In this document: one piece after another, positions 37,286 to 45,018 of the stretch
Layout of the letters: every line of letters begins with the position of its first letter
Numbering within the stretch: position 1 is the first letter of the stretch
Source of the DNA: WVYX01 sp039586815
Lineage (GTDB): Bacteria > Gemmatimonadota > Gemmatimonadetes > Gemmatimonadales > GWC2-71-9
Direction of reading: 5' to 3'
NCBI GenBank assembly: GCA_039586815.1
Contig: JBDHJR010000008.1
Span: 43,558 to 107,557, forward strand
Length of the DNA stretch: 64,000 bases
Translations under genes and position numbers: made by a program
Notes under the pieces: generated by a model
Databases searched by the model: none
The model's input: only the letters and a program-made list of their open reading frames with translations
What the model was told of the DNA's origin: nothing

Positions 37286-38415
37286 AGCGCCTCCCCTTGC
37301 TCGCGGGCCCAGCTGTCGGCCGCTAGAACCGTCGTGAGATCGGTGGCCGGCTTTACGTCGTGGCTCTGCAACACGTTGTCGATCAACTCTCCAATGGTTC
37401 CGAACGAGATGCGGTCGGCGAGAAAGGCCTGCACGGCAATCTCGTTTGCCGCGTTGTACACCGCCGGAGCGGTGCCTCCCTCCCGCCCCGCGCTCACACC
37501 CAACCGGAATGCAGGGAAATCACCCTCCCGCAGCGACTCGAAAGTGAGCGGACCCGCGGCCACCGGATCGAACCACTGGGCGCCGGCGTCTGCCACTCGC
37601 TTCGGGTGCGTGAGGGCATAGAGAATGGGCAGCTCCATTGTGGGGAACCCGACCTGCGCCAACACGGAGCCGTCCACGAACTCGGTGAGCGCATGCACGA
37701 TGGACTGCGGGTGCACCACCACCTCGATCGAGTCGTAACCCAGGCCAAACAGGTGGTGCGCCTCGATTACTTCCAATGCCTTGTTTGCCAACGTCGCGCT
37801 GTCTACAGTGATCTTCGGTCCCATCTCCCAAGTGGGATGGCGCAGCGCCTCCTCGGACGTGGCACTCGTGAGCCGCTCCGACTCCCATTCCCGAAACGGC
37901 CCTCCCGACGCCGTCAGAATCAGGCGGCGCAGCTCGGTCGGCTCGTGCCCGGCGATGCTCTGCAGCACCGCGCTGTGCTCCGAGTCCACCGGGACGATCT
38001 CCCCACCGCCCTGGGCGGCTGCCGCGAGCACAAGCTCGCCGGCCATCACGAGCGTCTCCTTGTTGGCGAGCGCTACGCGCTTCCCCGCCCTGAGCGCGGC
38101 CAGGGTGGCCTCGAGCCCGGCGGCTCCCACCACCGCGTTGAGTACCACGTCGGCCTCGGGATGGGTCGCCGCCTCGATGAGGCATTCCGGCCCGGGCACC
38201 ATCGGTCGGCCAGCACCTTCGCACTCCTCCCTGCTGCCGTTCACCAGACCCACGTAGCTCGCACCCGTGACTGCCGCCTGCTCGCAGAGCAGATCGGCAG
38301 CACCGTGAGCCGTGAGCGCAACCACGCGAAACCGCTCGGGGTGACGCCGCAGTACACGCAACGCACTGGTGCCGATGGAGCCGGTCGAGCCGAGCACGGC
38401 GACCCCGGTCGTCAT
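37270..38415 (-). CDS. dxr: 1-deoxy-D-xylulose 5-phosphate reductoisomerase
   Basis: NADPH-dependent second step of the MEP isoprenoid pathway. 381 aa from ATG 38415, which overlaps the cdsA stop. VAVLGSTGSIGTSALRVL binds NADPH; VPVDSEHSAVLQ and LTASGGPFRE hold metal and substrate residues; HPTWEMGPKITVDSATL is the signature. The open frame runs on upstream inside cdsA in another frame, without homology. Confidence 0.96.
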   Translation of the reverse strand: MTTGVAVLGSTGSIGTSALRVLRRHPERFRVVALTAHGAADLLCEQAAVTGASYVGLVNGSREECEGAGRPMVPGPECLIEAATHPEADVVLNAVVGAAGLEATLAALRAGKRVALANKETLVMAGELVLAAAAQGGGEIVPVDSEHSAVLQSIAGHEPTELRRLILTASGGPFREWESERLTSATSEEALRHPTWEMGPKITVDSATLANKALEVIEAHHLFGLGYDSIEVVVHPQSIVHALTEFVDGSVLAQVGFPTMELPILYALTHPKRVADAGAQWFDPVAAGPLTFESLREGDFPAFRLGVSAGREGGTAPAVYNAANEIAVQAFLADRISFGTIGELIDNVLQSHDVKPATDLTTVLAADSWAREQGEALCFSR

Positions 38416-39272
38416 ATGACGCCGAACGCCGCGAACAGCGCGGCTGACGTGGGAATCACCCAGTAAAGCGAGTCGAACCGGTCGAGCACGCCACCGTGTC
38501 CCGGGAAGAAGGTACCGGAGTCCTTCACACCCACCTGGCGCTTGAACAGCGACTCCGCCAGATCGCCCAGCTGTCCCACGGTGGAGATCACCAACCCGAA
38601 GACCACCAGCAGCCACCAACTGACGGTAATGCCGAGGGGCTGGAGCACGAACAGACCGTACAACGGCGCCAGCACCGCACCACCCAGCGCACCGGAGATC
38701 GCACCCGCCCACGTCTTGTTGGGGCTCACCACCGGAGCCAGCTTGGGACCCCCTACGAGGGAGCCTCCACCCATGGCGAGGGAGTCGCTCACCCAGGTGA
38801 CGACGAGCGGGAGGAAAACCAGCCACGTCGCCGCCCATGGCGACGCAAACGTCGCACCGTGCCGGATCGTGAGCAGGAACGCTGGCAAGCCACCGGCGTA
38901 GAGCGCCGCGAACACAGTCAGCGAAACCGACTCCAGCGGCTGATCCGCCGGCCGCCGCATTGCGAGAGCGAGAGCCACCGTCCCGATGAACCAGCCCACC
39001 ACGGCGACCAGCGCCCAGCGCGCGTCCAGCCCCGGTCCGCCGGGAGCCAGTGCAAAGGCCAGAAGTGGGAACGCCGCCGCCCCCAGGTACCCCGGGTGAA
39101 CCAACGGGCGCACGCCGGCTCGGGAGCCCAGGCGATAGAACTCCCCTGCTCCGGCCACGCCGAACAGCGCCAGCAGGCCGGCTAGCGCCCAGCCTCCCAG
39201 ATACACTACTCCCAGGGCAGCCGGGATGCCGACTGCGGCTACCGCAACGCGGCGGATCATGTTGGGGGACAT
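38412..39272 (-). CDS. cdsA: Phosphatidate cytidylyltransferase
   Basis: Makes CDP-diacylglycerol, precursor of all phospholipids including the PssA substrate. 286 aa, about eight membrane helices. The PROSITE-type signature is complete near the C-terminus: SLFKRQVGVKDSGTFFPGHG then GVLDR. SD GGGAGG lies ahead of the ATG. The usual upstream neighbour uppS is not present. Confidence 0.95.
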   Translation of the reverse strand: MSPNMIRRVAVAAVGIPAALGVVYLGGWALAGLLALFGVAGAGEFYRLGSRAGVRPLVHPGYLGAAAFPLLAFALAPGGPGLDARWALVAVVGWFIGTVALALAMRRPADQPLESVSLTVFAALYAGGLPAFLLTIRHGATFASPWAATWLVFLPLVVTWVSDSLAMGGGSLVGGPKLAPVVSPNKTWAGAISGALGGAVLAPLYGLFVLQPLGITVSWWLLVVFGLVISTVGQLGDLAESLFKRQVGVKDSGTFFPGHGGVLDRFDSLYWVIPTSAALFAAFGVI

Positions 39273-39327
39273 GGCTGGCTGGCCTCCAGGGAGGACGCGC
39301 GGCGCGAGGGCGGACCGGGGGTCCGCC

Positions 39328-39891
39328 TCAGACCTCCATGATCTCTTCTTCTTTGGCCTTCACGAGGTTCTCGAGCTGCCCGATGGCGTCGTCGTGCAGC
39401 TTCTGTACCTCGCTCTCCGATCGGCGCTTGTCGTCGTCCGAGACGTGCTCGACCTTCTTGATGCTGGCGCGGGCATCCTCGCGGGAGTGCCGCACCGCAA
39501 TGCGGCCTTCCTCGGCCAGCTTGTGGACGATCTTGACCAAATCTCTGCGCCGCTCTTCGGTGAGCGGTGGCAGCGGGATCCGGATGAGGGTGCCGTCGTT
39601 CGCCGGGTTGAGCCCGAGGTCGGCCGTCATGATGGCCTTCTCCACCGCGCCGATCAGCGACTTGTCCCACGGCTGCACCGTGAGCATTCGCGGCTCCGGA
39701 GCCGCCACCGTGCCAACCTGGTTCAGCGGTAGTTGCTGACCGTAGGCATCCACCTTCACCGTATCGAGCAGACTGGTAGTGGCCTTGCCGCTGCGGATCG
39801 TGGCCAGCTCCCGCTTGGTGTTGTCCACCGCCTTCTGCATCAACTGCTTGGAGTGCTTCTTGATATCGGGCAGATTGTCTGGCGTGCTCAT
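39328..39891 (-). CDS. frr: Ribosome recycling factor
   Basis: Splits post-termination ribosomes with EF-G. 187 aa. RELATIRSGKATTSLLDTVKVDAYG (read in parts), GLNPANDGTLIRIPLPPLTEERR and VRHSREDARASIKK are family blocks. ATGA overlap with pyrH. Confidence 0.97.
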   Translation of the reverse strand: MSTPDNLPDIKKHSKQLMQKAVDNTKRELATIRSGKATTSLLDTVKVDAYGQQLPLNQVGTVAAPEPRMLTVQPWDKSLIGAVEKAIMTADLGLNPANDGTLIRIPLPPLTEERRRDLVKIVHKLAEEGRIAVRHSREDARASIKKVEHVSDDDKRRSESEVQKLHDDAIGQLENLVKAKEEEIMEV

Positions 39892-40601
39892 CGGACGATG
39901 GTCCCGACGCGCTCACCCTTGATCACTCGGGCAACCGCGCCACGGTTGTTGACGTTCATGACGACGATCGGGAGCCCGTTCTCCTCGCAGAGTCCGAACG
40001 CATTTGCGTCCATCACTCGCAGGCCCTTCACTAACGCCTCCCGATACGTGAGCTCCGGTATGAACTCCGCCGACGGATCCTGCTTGGGATCGGCGCTGTA
40101 AACGCCGTCCACGCTGGTGGCCTTTATCAATACGTCCGCCTCGATCTCCAGCGCCCGCAGCACGGCGGCCGTGTCGGTCGAGAAGTACGGATTCCCGGTA
40201 CCGGCCGCGAACAGCACGATCCGCCCCTTCTCCAGGTGCCGCTGGGCGCGGCGCCGGATGTACGGCTCGGCCAGTTCCTCCATCCGGATGGCCGACATCA
40301 CGCGCGTCTGCACGTCCTTGCGCTCGAGCACATCCTGCAACGCGAGCGCATTGATGACGGTCGCCAGCATCCCCATGTAGTCGGCCGACACCCGGTCCAG
40401 CCCCTGCTGGCTGGCCACCGCCCCGCGGATGATGTTCCCGCCTCCGATGACCAGTCCCAGGTCCACGCCGAGGGCGTGAACCCCCTGAATCTCGTCGGTG
40501 AGGCGGTCGATTACGCTGAAGTCGAGACCGTAGTCCCGATCCCCGGCGAGGGCTTCGCCGGAGAGCTTGAGAAGGGCCCGCCTGTAGGCGAGCTCCGCCA
40601 T
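39888..40601 (-). CDS. pyrH: UMP kinase
   Basis: Phosphorylates UMP to UDP; hexameric, amino-acid-kinase fold. ATG 40601 (237 aa) is four bases after a GGAGG SD site and shares one base with the tsf stop. LLKLSGEALAG, GGGNIIRG, DYMGMLATVINALALQD and AAGTGNPYFSTDTAA are characteristic. Confidence 0.96.
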   Translation of the reverse strand: MAELAYRRALLKLSGEALAGDRDYGLDFSVIDRLTDEIQGVHALGVDLGLVIGGGNIIRGAVASQQGLDRVSADYMGMLATVINALALQDVLERKDVQTRVMSAIRMEELAEPYIRRRAQRHLEKGRIVLFAAGTGNPYFSTDTAAVLRALEIEADVLIKATSVDGVYSADPKQDPSAEFIPELTYREALVKGLRVMDANAFGLCEENGLPIVVMNVNNRGAVARVIKGERVGTIVR

Positions 40602-41203
40602 CACTCCTCCCCGAGCTCGAAGCGCACGAAGCGCCGCACCATCAGGTTCTCACCGAGCTTTCCGGAGACCTCGTGCACCAGGTCGCGGACGGACTTCTTG
40701 TCGTCCTTCACGAAGGCCTGGTCCAGCAACACGATCTCCTGGAAGAACTTCTTGATCTTGCCGTCGACGATCTTGCCTCGAACGTGCTCAGGCTTGCCGG
40801 ACTCCGCAACCTGTGCCTCGAATATGGCACGCTCACGCTCGACGAGCTCCGCAGGCACGTCCTCTTCGCTCACGGCCACCGGCTTGGCCGACGCGATGTG
40901 CAGCGCCAGGTCCTTCACCAGTCCCTGAAAGTCGTCGGTGCGCGCCACGAAGTCGGTCTCGCAATTGACCTCGACGAGTACCGCCACCTTGCCGTTGAAG
41001 TGCAGGTAGTTGCCGATCGCACCTTCCTTGGCGGTCCGGCCCGATCGCTTCCCGGCCTTGGCGATTCCCTTCATGCGCAGCAGCTCCACGGCCTTGTCCA
41101 TGTCCCCGCCGGTTTCCTGCAGCGCCTTCTTGCAATCCATCATCCCCGCGCCGGTGCGGCCGCGGAGCTGGCTCACGTCTTTCGCATTGATCGTCGTCGT
41201 CAT
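40601..41203 (-). CDS. tsf: Elongation factor Ts, short form
   Basis: Nucleotide exchange factor for EF-Tu. About 200 aa from ATG 41203, similar in size to Thermus EF-Ts and shorter than E. coli (about 283 aa): one core subdomain is reduced. AKDVSQLRGRTGAGMMDCKKAL and VEVNCETDFVARTDDF are diagnostic. A GTG two codons upstream is an alternative start. Confidence 0.95.
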   Translation of the reverse strand: MTTTINAKDVSQLRGRTGAGMMDCKKALQETGGDMDKAVELLRMKGIAKAGKRSGRTAKEGAIGNYLHFNGKVAVLVEVNCETDFVARTDDFQGLVKDLALHIASAKPVAVSEEDVPAELVERERAIFEAQVAESGKPEHVRGKIVDGKIKKFFQEIVLLDQAFVKDDKKSVRDLVHEVSGKLGENLMVRRFVRFELGEE

Positions 41204-41230
41204 ATTCACTGCCTGTCTATGCTCCCTGTG

Positions 41231-41273
41231 AAAACCGCCGCCTCGCGCTGCAAGCAGCTCGATCAGCGGCGGT
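41231..41273 (-). terminator. Terminator-like attenuator between rpsB and tsf
   Basis: Arms ACCGCCGC (41234-41241) and GCGGCGGT (41266-41273) enclose a second stem GCTGC-AA-GCAGC. On the minus strand the structure is followed by TTTC, resembling an intrinsic terminator. It would reduce tsf and downstream expression relative to rpsB. Confidence 0.55.
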
Positions 41274-41301
41274 CGATTCGGGCTGGTACAGGCCTGCCGG
41301 C

Positions 41302-42249
41302 CTACGCCTGATTCTCGTCTGCCACCGGCGCCGGCTGCTGCCCTTGATCGTCGCTCGGCGGGGCCTCGGCCTTGTCGGCCGGTTCCTCGCCTTCGGCTCC
41401 CGTCCCCGGCTCGTCTTCCTTCAATCGTGCCGCGATCGCCTCCGGCTTGGGGCGCCGCTTGCGCCGCGGGCGTCTACGCCGCCGTGTCTCTTCCTCGTCC
41501 GCCGCACCCGACTCGGAACTGTAGGTCGAGTACGCCTCGGAATCCGTCGCCGCCTCTCGCACGGGTACCTGCGCGCGCGCCTCCGCCATGACATCCACCA
41601 GCGAGCCCGTAATGAGCGAAACCGAGCGGATGGCGTCGTCGTTCCCCGGAATCGGCACCGTGATCAGATCGGGGTCCGCGTTCGTGTCCACGATGGCGAC
41701 CACCGGGATACCCAGCTTGTTCGCCTCGGCAATGGCGATGCGCTCTTTCCTCGCGTCCACCACGAAGACCGCTCCGGGCACGCGAGACATGTTCTTGATC
41801 CCTTCGAGGTTGCGATTCAGCTTCTGCCGCTCGCGGTCGAAGTGGAGCCGTTCTTTCTTGGTGAAGAACTCAAAGGCGCCTTCGTCCTGGCCCTGTTCCA
41901 GCTCCCGCAGGCGCCGGATTTGGCGCTTGATGGTCTGGAAATTGGTCAGCGTGCCGCCCAGCCAGCGCTCCGTCACGTAATACGCGCCGCACCGCTCGGC
42001 CTCGACTTTCACGATCTGATTGAGCTGGCGCTTGGTGCAGACGAAGAGCACGTTCTCGCCCTTCAGCATCACCTCGCGCAGCAAGTCCTGCGCCGCCCTT
42101 AGCTGGCGCAGCGTCTTTTGCAGATCGATCAGGTAGATGCCGGAGCGCTCGGCGAAGATGAAACGGCGCATCTTCGGGTTCCAGCGGCGTGTCTGGTGCC
42201 CGAAATGCACGCCGGCTTCAAGCAAGTCCTGCAGCTGCGGTTCGCTCAT
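41302..42249 (-). CDS. rpsB: Ribosomal protein S2 with C-terminal extension
   Basis: Small-subunit protein binding near the 16S 5' domain and S1. 315 aa against about 240-260 in most bacteria. The S2 core (LLEAGVHFGHQTRRWNPKM, ERWLGGTLTNFQTIK, DTNADPDLITVPIPGNDDA) ends near residue 225. The extra C-terminus contains a basic patch (RRRRRPRRKRRPKPE) and an acidic, Pro/Ala-rich tail. The extension may be phylum-specific. Confidence 0.96.
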   Translation of the reverse strand: MSEPQLQDLLEAGVHFGHQTRRWNPKMRRFIFAERSGIYLIDLQKTLRQLRAAQDLLREVMLKGENVLFVCTKRQLNQIVKVEAERCGAYYVTERWLGGTLTNFQTIKRQIRRLRELEQGQDEGAFEFFTKKERLHFDRERQKLNRNLEGIKNMSRVPGAVFVVDARKERIAIAEANKLGIPVVAIVDTNADPDLITVPIPGNDDAIRSVSLITGSLVDVMAEARAQVPVREAATDSEAYSTYSSESGAADEEETRRRRRPRRKRRPKPEAIAARLKEDEPGTGAEGEEPADKAEAPPSDDQGQQPAPVADENQA

Positions 42250-42300
42250 GTACCTCGTCCCTCAGGGTTGGTCGTCCACCGCCTTCCGCTCCCGCGCCGA

Positions 42301-42317
42301 TTCGCCGATCCGGCGAA
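42301..42317 (-). promoter_or_regulatory. Hairpin in rpsB leader
   Basis: TTCGCCG-ATC-CGGCGAA, a perfect 7-bp stem, lies in the 99-base gap between rpsI and rpsB. It may be an S2 leader element or a stabilising hairpin; no U tract follows. Confidence 0.35.
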
Positions 42318-42348
42318 CACCCCGTGCGGGATCCAGCGGTGTGGGTAT

Positions 42349-42756
42349 TTACCGCTTCGAGAACTGGAAGCGCTTCCGCGCCCCCGGCTGTCCTGGCTTC
42401 TTGCGCTCCACCGCGCGCGGGTCACGCGTGAGCAGCCCGTGCTCGCGCAGCTTGCGGCGGTGGGTCTCGTCCGCCTTGACCAGCGCTCGCGCGATCGCCA
42501 GGCGCAACGCGCCCGACTGTCCGGTAGAGCCACCACCCGCCAGCCGTGCCTTCACATCGAAGGCACCCAGGGTGTCGGTCACGGTGAACGATTGCTGGAT
42601 ATGCTGGATCAGCGACCTGCGCGGGAAGTAATCACCCAGCGTGCGGCCGTTGACGTCCCACTTGCCCGACCCTGGAGTGAGGTACACGCGGGCCACTGAC
42701 GTCTTGCGCCGCCCCACGGCGTGCCACCGAAGCTCCGGTTGAACAGCAGTCGACAT
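42349..42756 (-). CDS. rpsI: Ribosomal protein S9
   Basis: 135 aa. AVGRRKTSVARVYL, GGGSTGQSGALRLAIARALV and the terminal KRFQFSKR, which reaches the P-site tRNA, are canonical. Nine bases after rplM, the usual L13-S9 pair. Confidence 0.97.
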   Translation of the reverse strand: MSTAVQPELRWHAVGRRKTSVARVYLTPGSGKWDVNGRTLGDYFPRRSLIQHIQQSFTVTDTLGAFDVKARLAGGGSTGQSGALRLAIARALVKADETHRRKLREHGLLTRDPRAVERKKPGQPGARKRFQFSKR

Positions 42757-42765
42757 ATCCAGTCC

Positions 42766-43200
42766 CTACTTCAAATCGATGGGTGTGGGGCTCTGCCCCT
42801 GGTGCGGGTGCTCCGGCCCGGCGTACACCTTGAGCTTCTTGCGCAGCACCTGCCGTCCCAGAGTTCCCTTGGGCAGCATGCCGAACACGGCCTTCTCGAT
42901 CACACGCTCGGGATGCTGCTCCAGCATCTTCGCGACCGGCACGAACTTCTCGTGCCCCATGTATCCGGTATGCCTGAAGTACTGCTTCTGCTCCATCTTC
43001 TTGCCGGTGAGCCGCACCTTCTCCGCATTGACCACCACCACGAAATCCCCACCATCCATGTGGGGCGCGAAGGTCGGCTTGTGCTTGCCGCGTATGATCT
43101 GTGCCACCTTGCTGGCGAGTCGGCCCAGCACCAGGCCCTCGGCGTCCACCACGAACCAGCGGTGGTCGAGCTCAGCAGCTGTCGGCGAGTACGTCTTCAT
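42766..43200 (-). CDS. rplM: Ribosomal protein L13
   Basis: 144 aa. WFVVDAEGLVLGRLASKVA, VNAEKVRLTGKK, YFRHTGYMG and GMLPKGTLGRQ are family signatures. First gene of a nine-gene run ending at rseP, with its own promoter about 50 bases upstream. Confidence 0.97.
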   Translation of the reverse strand: MKTYSPTAAELDHRWFVVDAEGLVLGRLASKVAQIIRGKHKPTFAPHMDGGDFVVVVNAEKVRLTGKKMEQKQYFRHTGYMGHEKFVPVAKMLEQHPERVIEKAVFGMLPKGTLGRQVLRKKLKVYAGPEHPHQGQSPTPIDLK

Positions 43201-43254
43201 CGATCCGGGAAACCTCGTAACCCCGTGTAAGCGCGCGAATTAAGACAGTCACGA

Positions 43255-43283
43255 ATGCTAGCGGCTCCATAGGCAGTGGTCAA
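43255..43283 (-). promoter_or_regulatory. Promoter of the rplM operon
   Basis: TTGACC (43283-43278), exact 17-base spacer, TAGCAT (43260-43255). The -35 box overlaps the TGA stop of the biotin carrier gene. Predicted start near 43248 with a leader of about 48 bases. Confidence 0.65.
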
Positions 43284-43786
43284 GGCTCGATCTGGCCCAC
43301 TTCCACCAGCGGTGCACCCTTCTCGACGGCCGCTCCCGGCTCCACGTGCACCGCCTGAACCGTCCCCGGCCCGGGCGTGGTGATCTCGTTCTCCATCTTC
43401 ATGGCCTCGAGCACCACCACCCCGGCCCCCGCCTCGAGCTGCTGGCCCACCTCCACCTCCACGCGCACGACGAGACCCGGCATCGGTGCCCGAATGAGGC
43501 CTCCTGCGGAATGGCCGGTCCCCCGCCCCGTTAGCTCCTGCAGCGCCTGGGTACGCTCGTCCAATACCTCCACCGTCCAGCCCCTTCCGGAGGCCTGCAC
43601 GGTCCAGCCGTCGGGTCCCCGCACCATGGCGAACGTCCGGGCCCGGCCGTTCAGCACCAGCTGTCGCAGCGGGGTCTGGGGAATGGCGACCAGCGCGGCA
43701 CGCACAGGGCTCCCATCCACCTGCACAGTGTCGCCGCGCACCTCGACCGGGATCGTCCGGTCGCCCACCGTCACCGTGTACTTCAC
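43280..43786 (-). CDS. Biotinyl carrier protein of acyl-CoA carboxylase
   Basis: 168 aa from GTG 43786, overlapping the methyltransferase stop (GTGA). The C-terminal biotinyl domain has EAMKMEN with Lys130 as the attachment site, and PMPGLVVRVEVEVGQQLEAG. The N-terminal 85 residues form a beta-rich segment resembling the BT linker domain that joins biotin carboxylase to the carrier in fused alpha subunits. Here it is a separate polypeptide, with pccA and pccB just upstream. Confidence 0.9.
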   Translation of the reverse strand: MKYTVTVGDRTIPVEVRGDTVQVDGSPVRAALVAIPQTPLRQLVLNGRARTFAMVRGPDGWTVQASGRGWTVEVLDERTQALQELTGRGTGHSAGGLIRAPMPGLVVRVEVEVGQQLEAGAGVVVLEAMKMENEITTPGPGTVQAVHVEPGAAVEKGAPLVEVGQIEP

Positions 43787-45018
43787 GCCGCCTCCAGCAC
43801 TGCCAGCATCTCCACGTGGCTCGTCTGGGGAAACAGGTCGTAGGCCGTGAGGGTAGCGAGCCTGAGACTCGGCATCCGCGCGAGATCGCGGGCCAGAGTG
43901 GCCGGATCGCACGAGACATATGAGACCCGAGCCTCACGGAGACCCGCCGCCCACTGGTCGAGTGCCGCCGCGACCGCCTTCGCGATCCCGCCCCGCGGCG
44001 GGTTCACCACGGCGGCTGCGGGCCGGGGGAGCCGGTGCAGCGACTCCTCCACCCGTCCTGCGATGCGCTCCACCGTCCCGGTTCCCGCCCCGACCTGCTG
44101 CCTGTCTCTCCCCCACTCCACGGCCCGCCGATCGGCGTCCACGGTCCACGCGCGCGCGCCACGCTGCGCCAGGAGTTCGGCGGTGTCACCCACCCCACCG
44201 TACAGGTCCCACACCACCTCGCCGTCCACGTTCCCCAAGGCGTCCACCGCGTCGCGGCGAATGCGCTCGCCGAACTCCGGATACACCTGCTCAAAGGCCA
44301 CGACGGGAAAGCCCCGCTCCTCCCCCGCAACCACCCGCGCCGCACCTCGCCCGGGCCGCCACCAGATCGAGCAGCGCGGCTCACCGAGCGCCTCCATCAG
44401 CGGCGTGGCATCCCAAGCCGTCTGGTCCGGCGTCTCCACCATGAGGTGGAGTCCCCCGTCCCGATCCTGGCGCAGCGTCACGCCACTCAACGAGTCGGGA
44501 AGCGCCCGCATTTGCCCTCGCACCCGACCCCACAGGTGCATCACGCCCTCGCGGGTGATGGGACAATCCTTCAGGTCGAACACGTGCCCCGGATCGTCGA
44601 AGCGGTGGAAGCCGACCCGGCCCTGACGCGCCGCCAGCGTCGCGCGCGTGCGGTAGCGCCAAGCCTCGGGCGCGGGCACGATGGCGGGGTCGTCCACCTC
44701 GCGTCGCGCTATGCGCCGCAGGGCATCTCCGACGATGCGGCGCTTCGCCTCGAGTTGTGCCGCCGGCGCGAGGTGCTGCAGCTGACACCCGCCGCATGCG
44801 TCCTCCCGGTAGTGGGGACACGGCGGCTCCACCCGCTCCGCGCCGGAGGCCGACCGCTGGCGCACCCGGGCTCTGGCGAAGCGGGGCTTGCGGTCCACGA
44901 TCTCCAGATCGACCTCGTCGCCGGGTGCCGTGCGGGGAACGAACACCGTCATCCCATCCGCCAGACGCCCCACACCGTCGCCGCCGGCCGCGATGCGTTC
45001 GATGGTAACGGCGTTCAT
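43783..45018 (-). CDS. RlmD/TrmA-family RNA (uracil-5-)-methyltransferase
   Basis: SAM-dependent m5U methyltransferase of the RumA group, 411 aa. An N-terminal TRAM domain (residues 1-55), then the iron-sulfur cysteines CPHYREDACGGCQLQH with a fourth in DCPI. The SAM motif is DLYGGVGDTAELLAQ, the target-binding block is PPRGG, the catalytic Cys is in SYVSCDPATLARDL and the base Glu in HVEMLAVLE. The substrate, 23S rRNA or tRNA, cannot be settled by eye. Overlapped at both ends by carboxylase genes. Confidence 0.88.
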   Translation of the reverse strand: MNAVTIERIAAGGDGVGRLADGMTVFVPRTAPGDEVDLEIVDRKPRFARARVRQRSASGAERVEPPCPHYREDACGGCQLQHLAPAAQLEAKRRIVGDALRRIARREVDDPAIVPAPEAWRYRTRATLAARQGRVGFHRFDDPGHVFDLKDCPITREGVMHLWGRVRGQMRALPDSLSGVTLRQDRDGGLHLMVETPDQTAWDATPLMEALGEPRCSIWWRPGRGAARVVAGEERGFPVVAFEQVYPEFGERIRRDAVDALGNVDGEVVWDLYGGVGDTAELLAQRGARAWTVDADRRAVEWGRDRQQVGAGTGTVERIAGRVEESLHRLPRPAAAVVNPPRGGIAKAVAAALDQWAAGLREARVSYVSCDPATLARDLARMPSLRLATLTAYDLFPQTSHVEMLAVLEAA

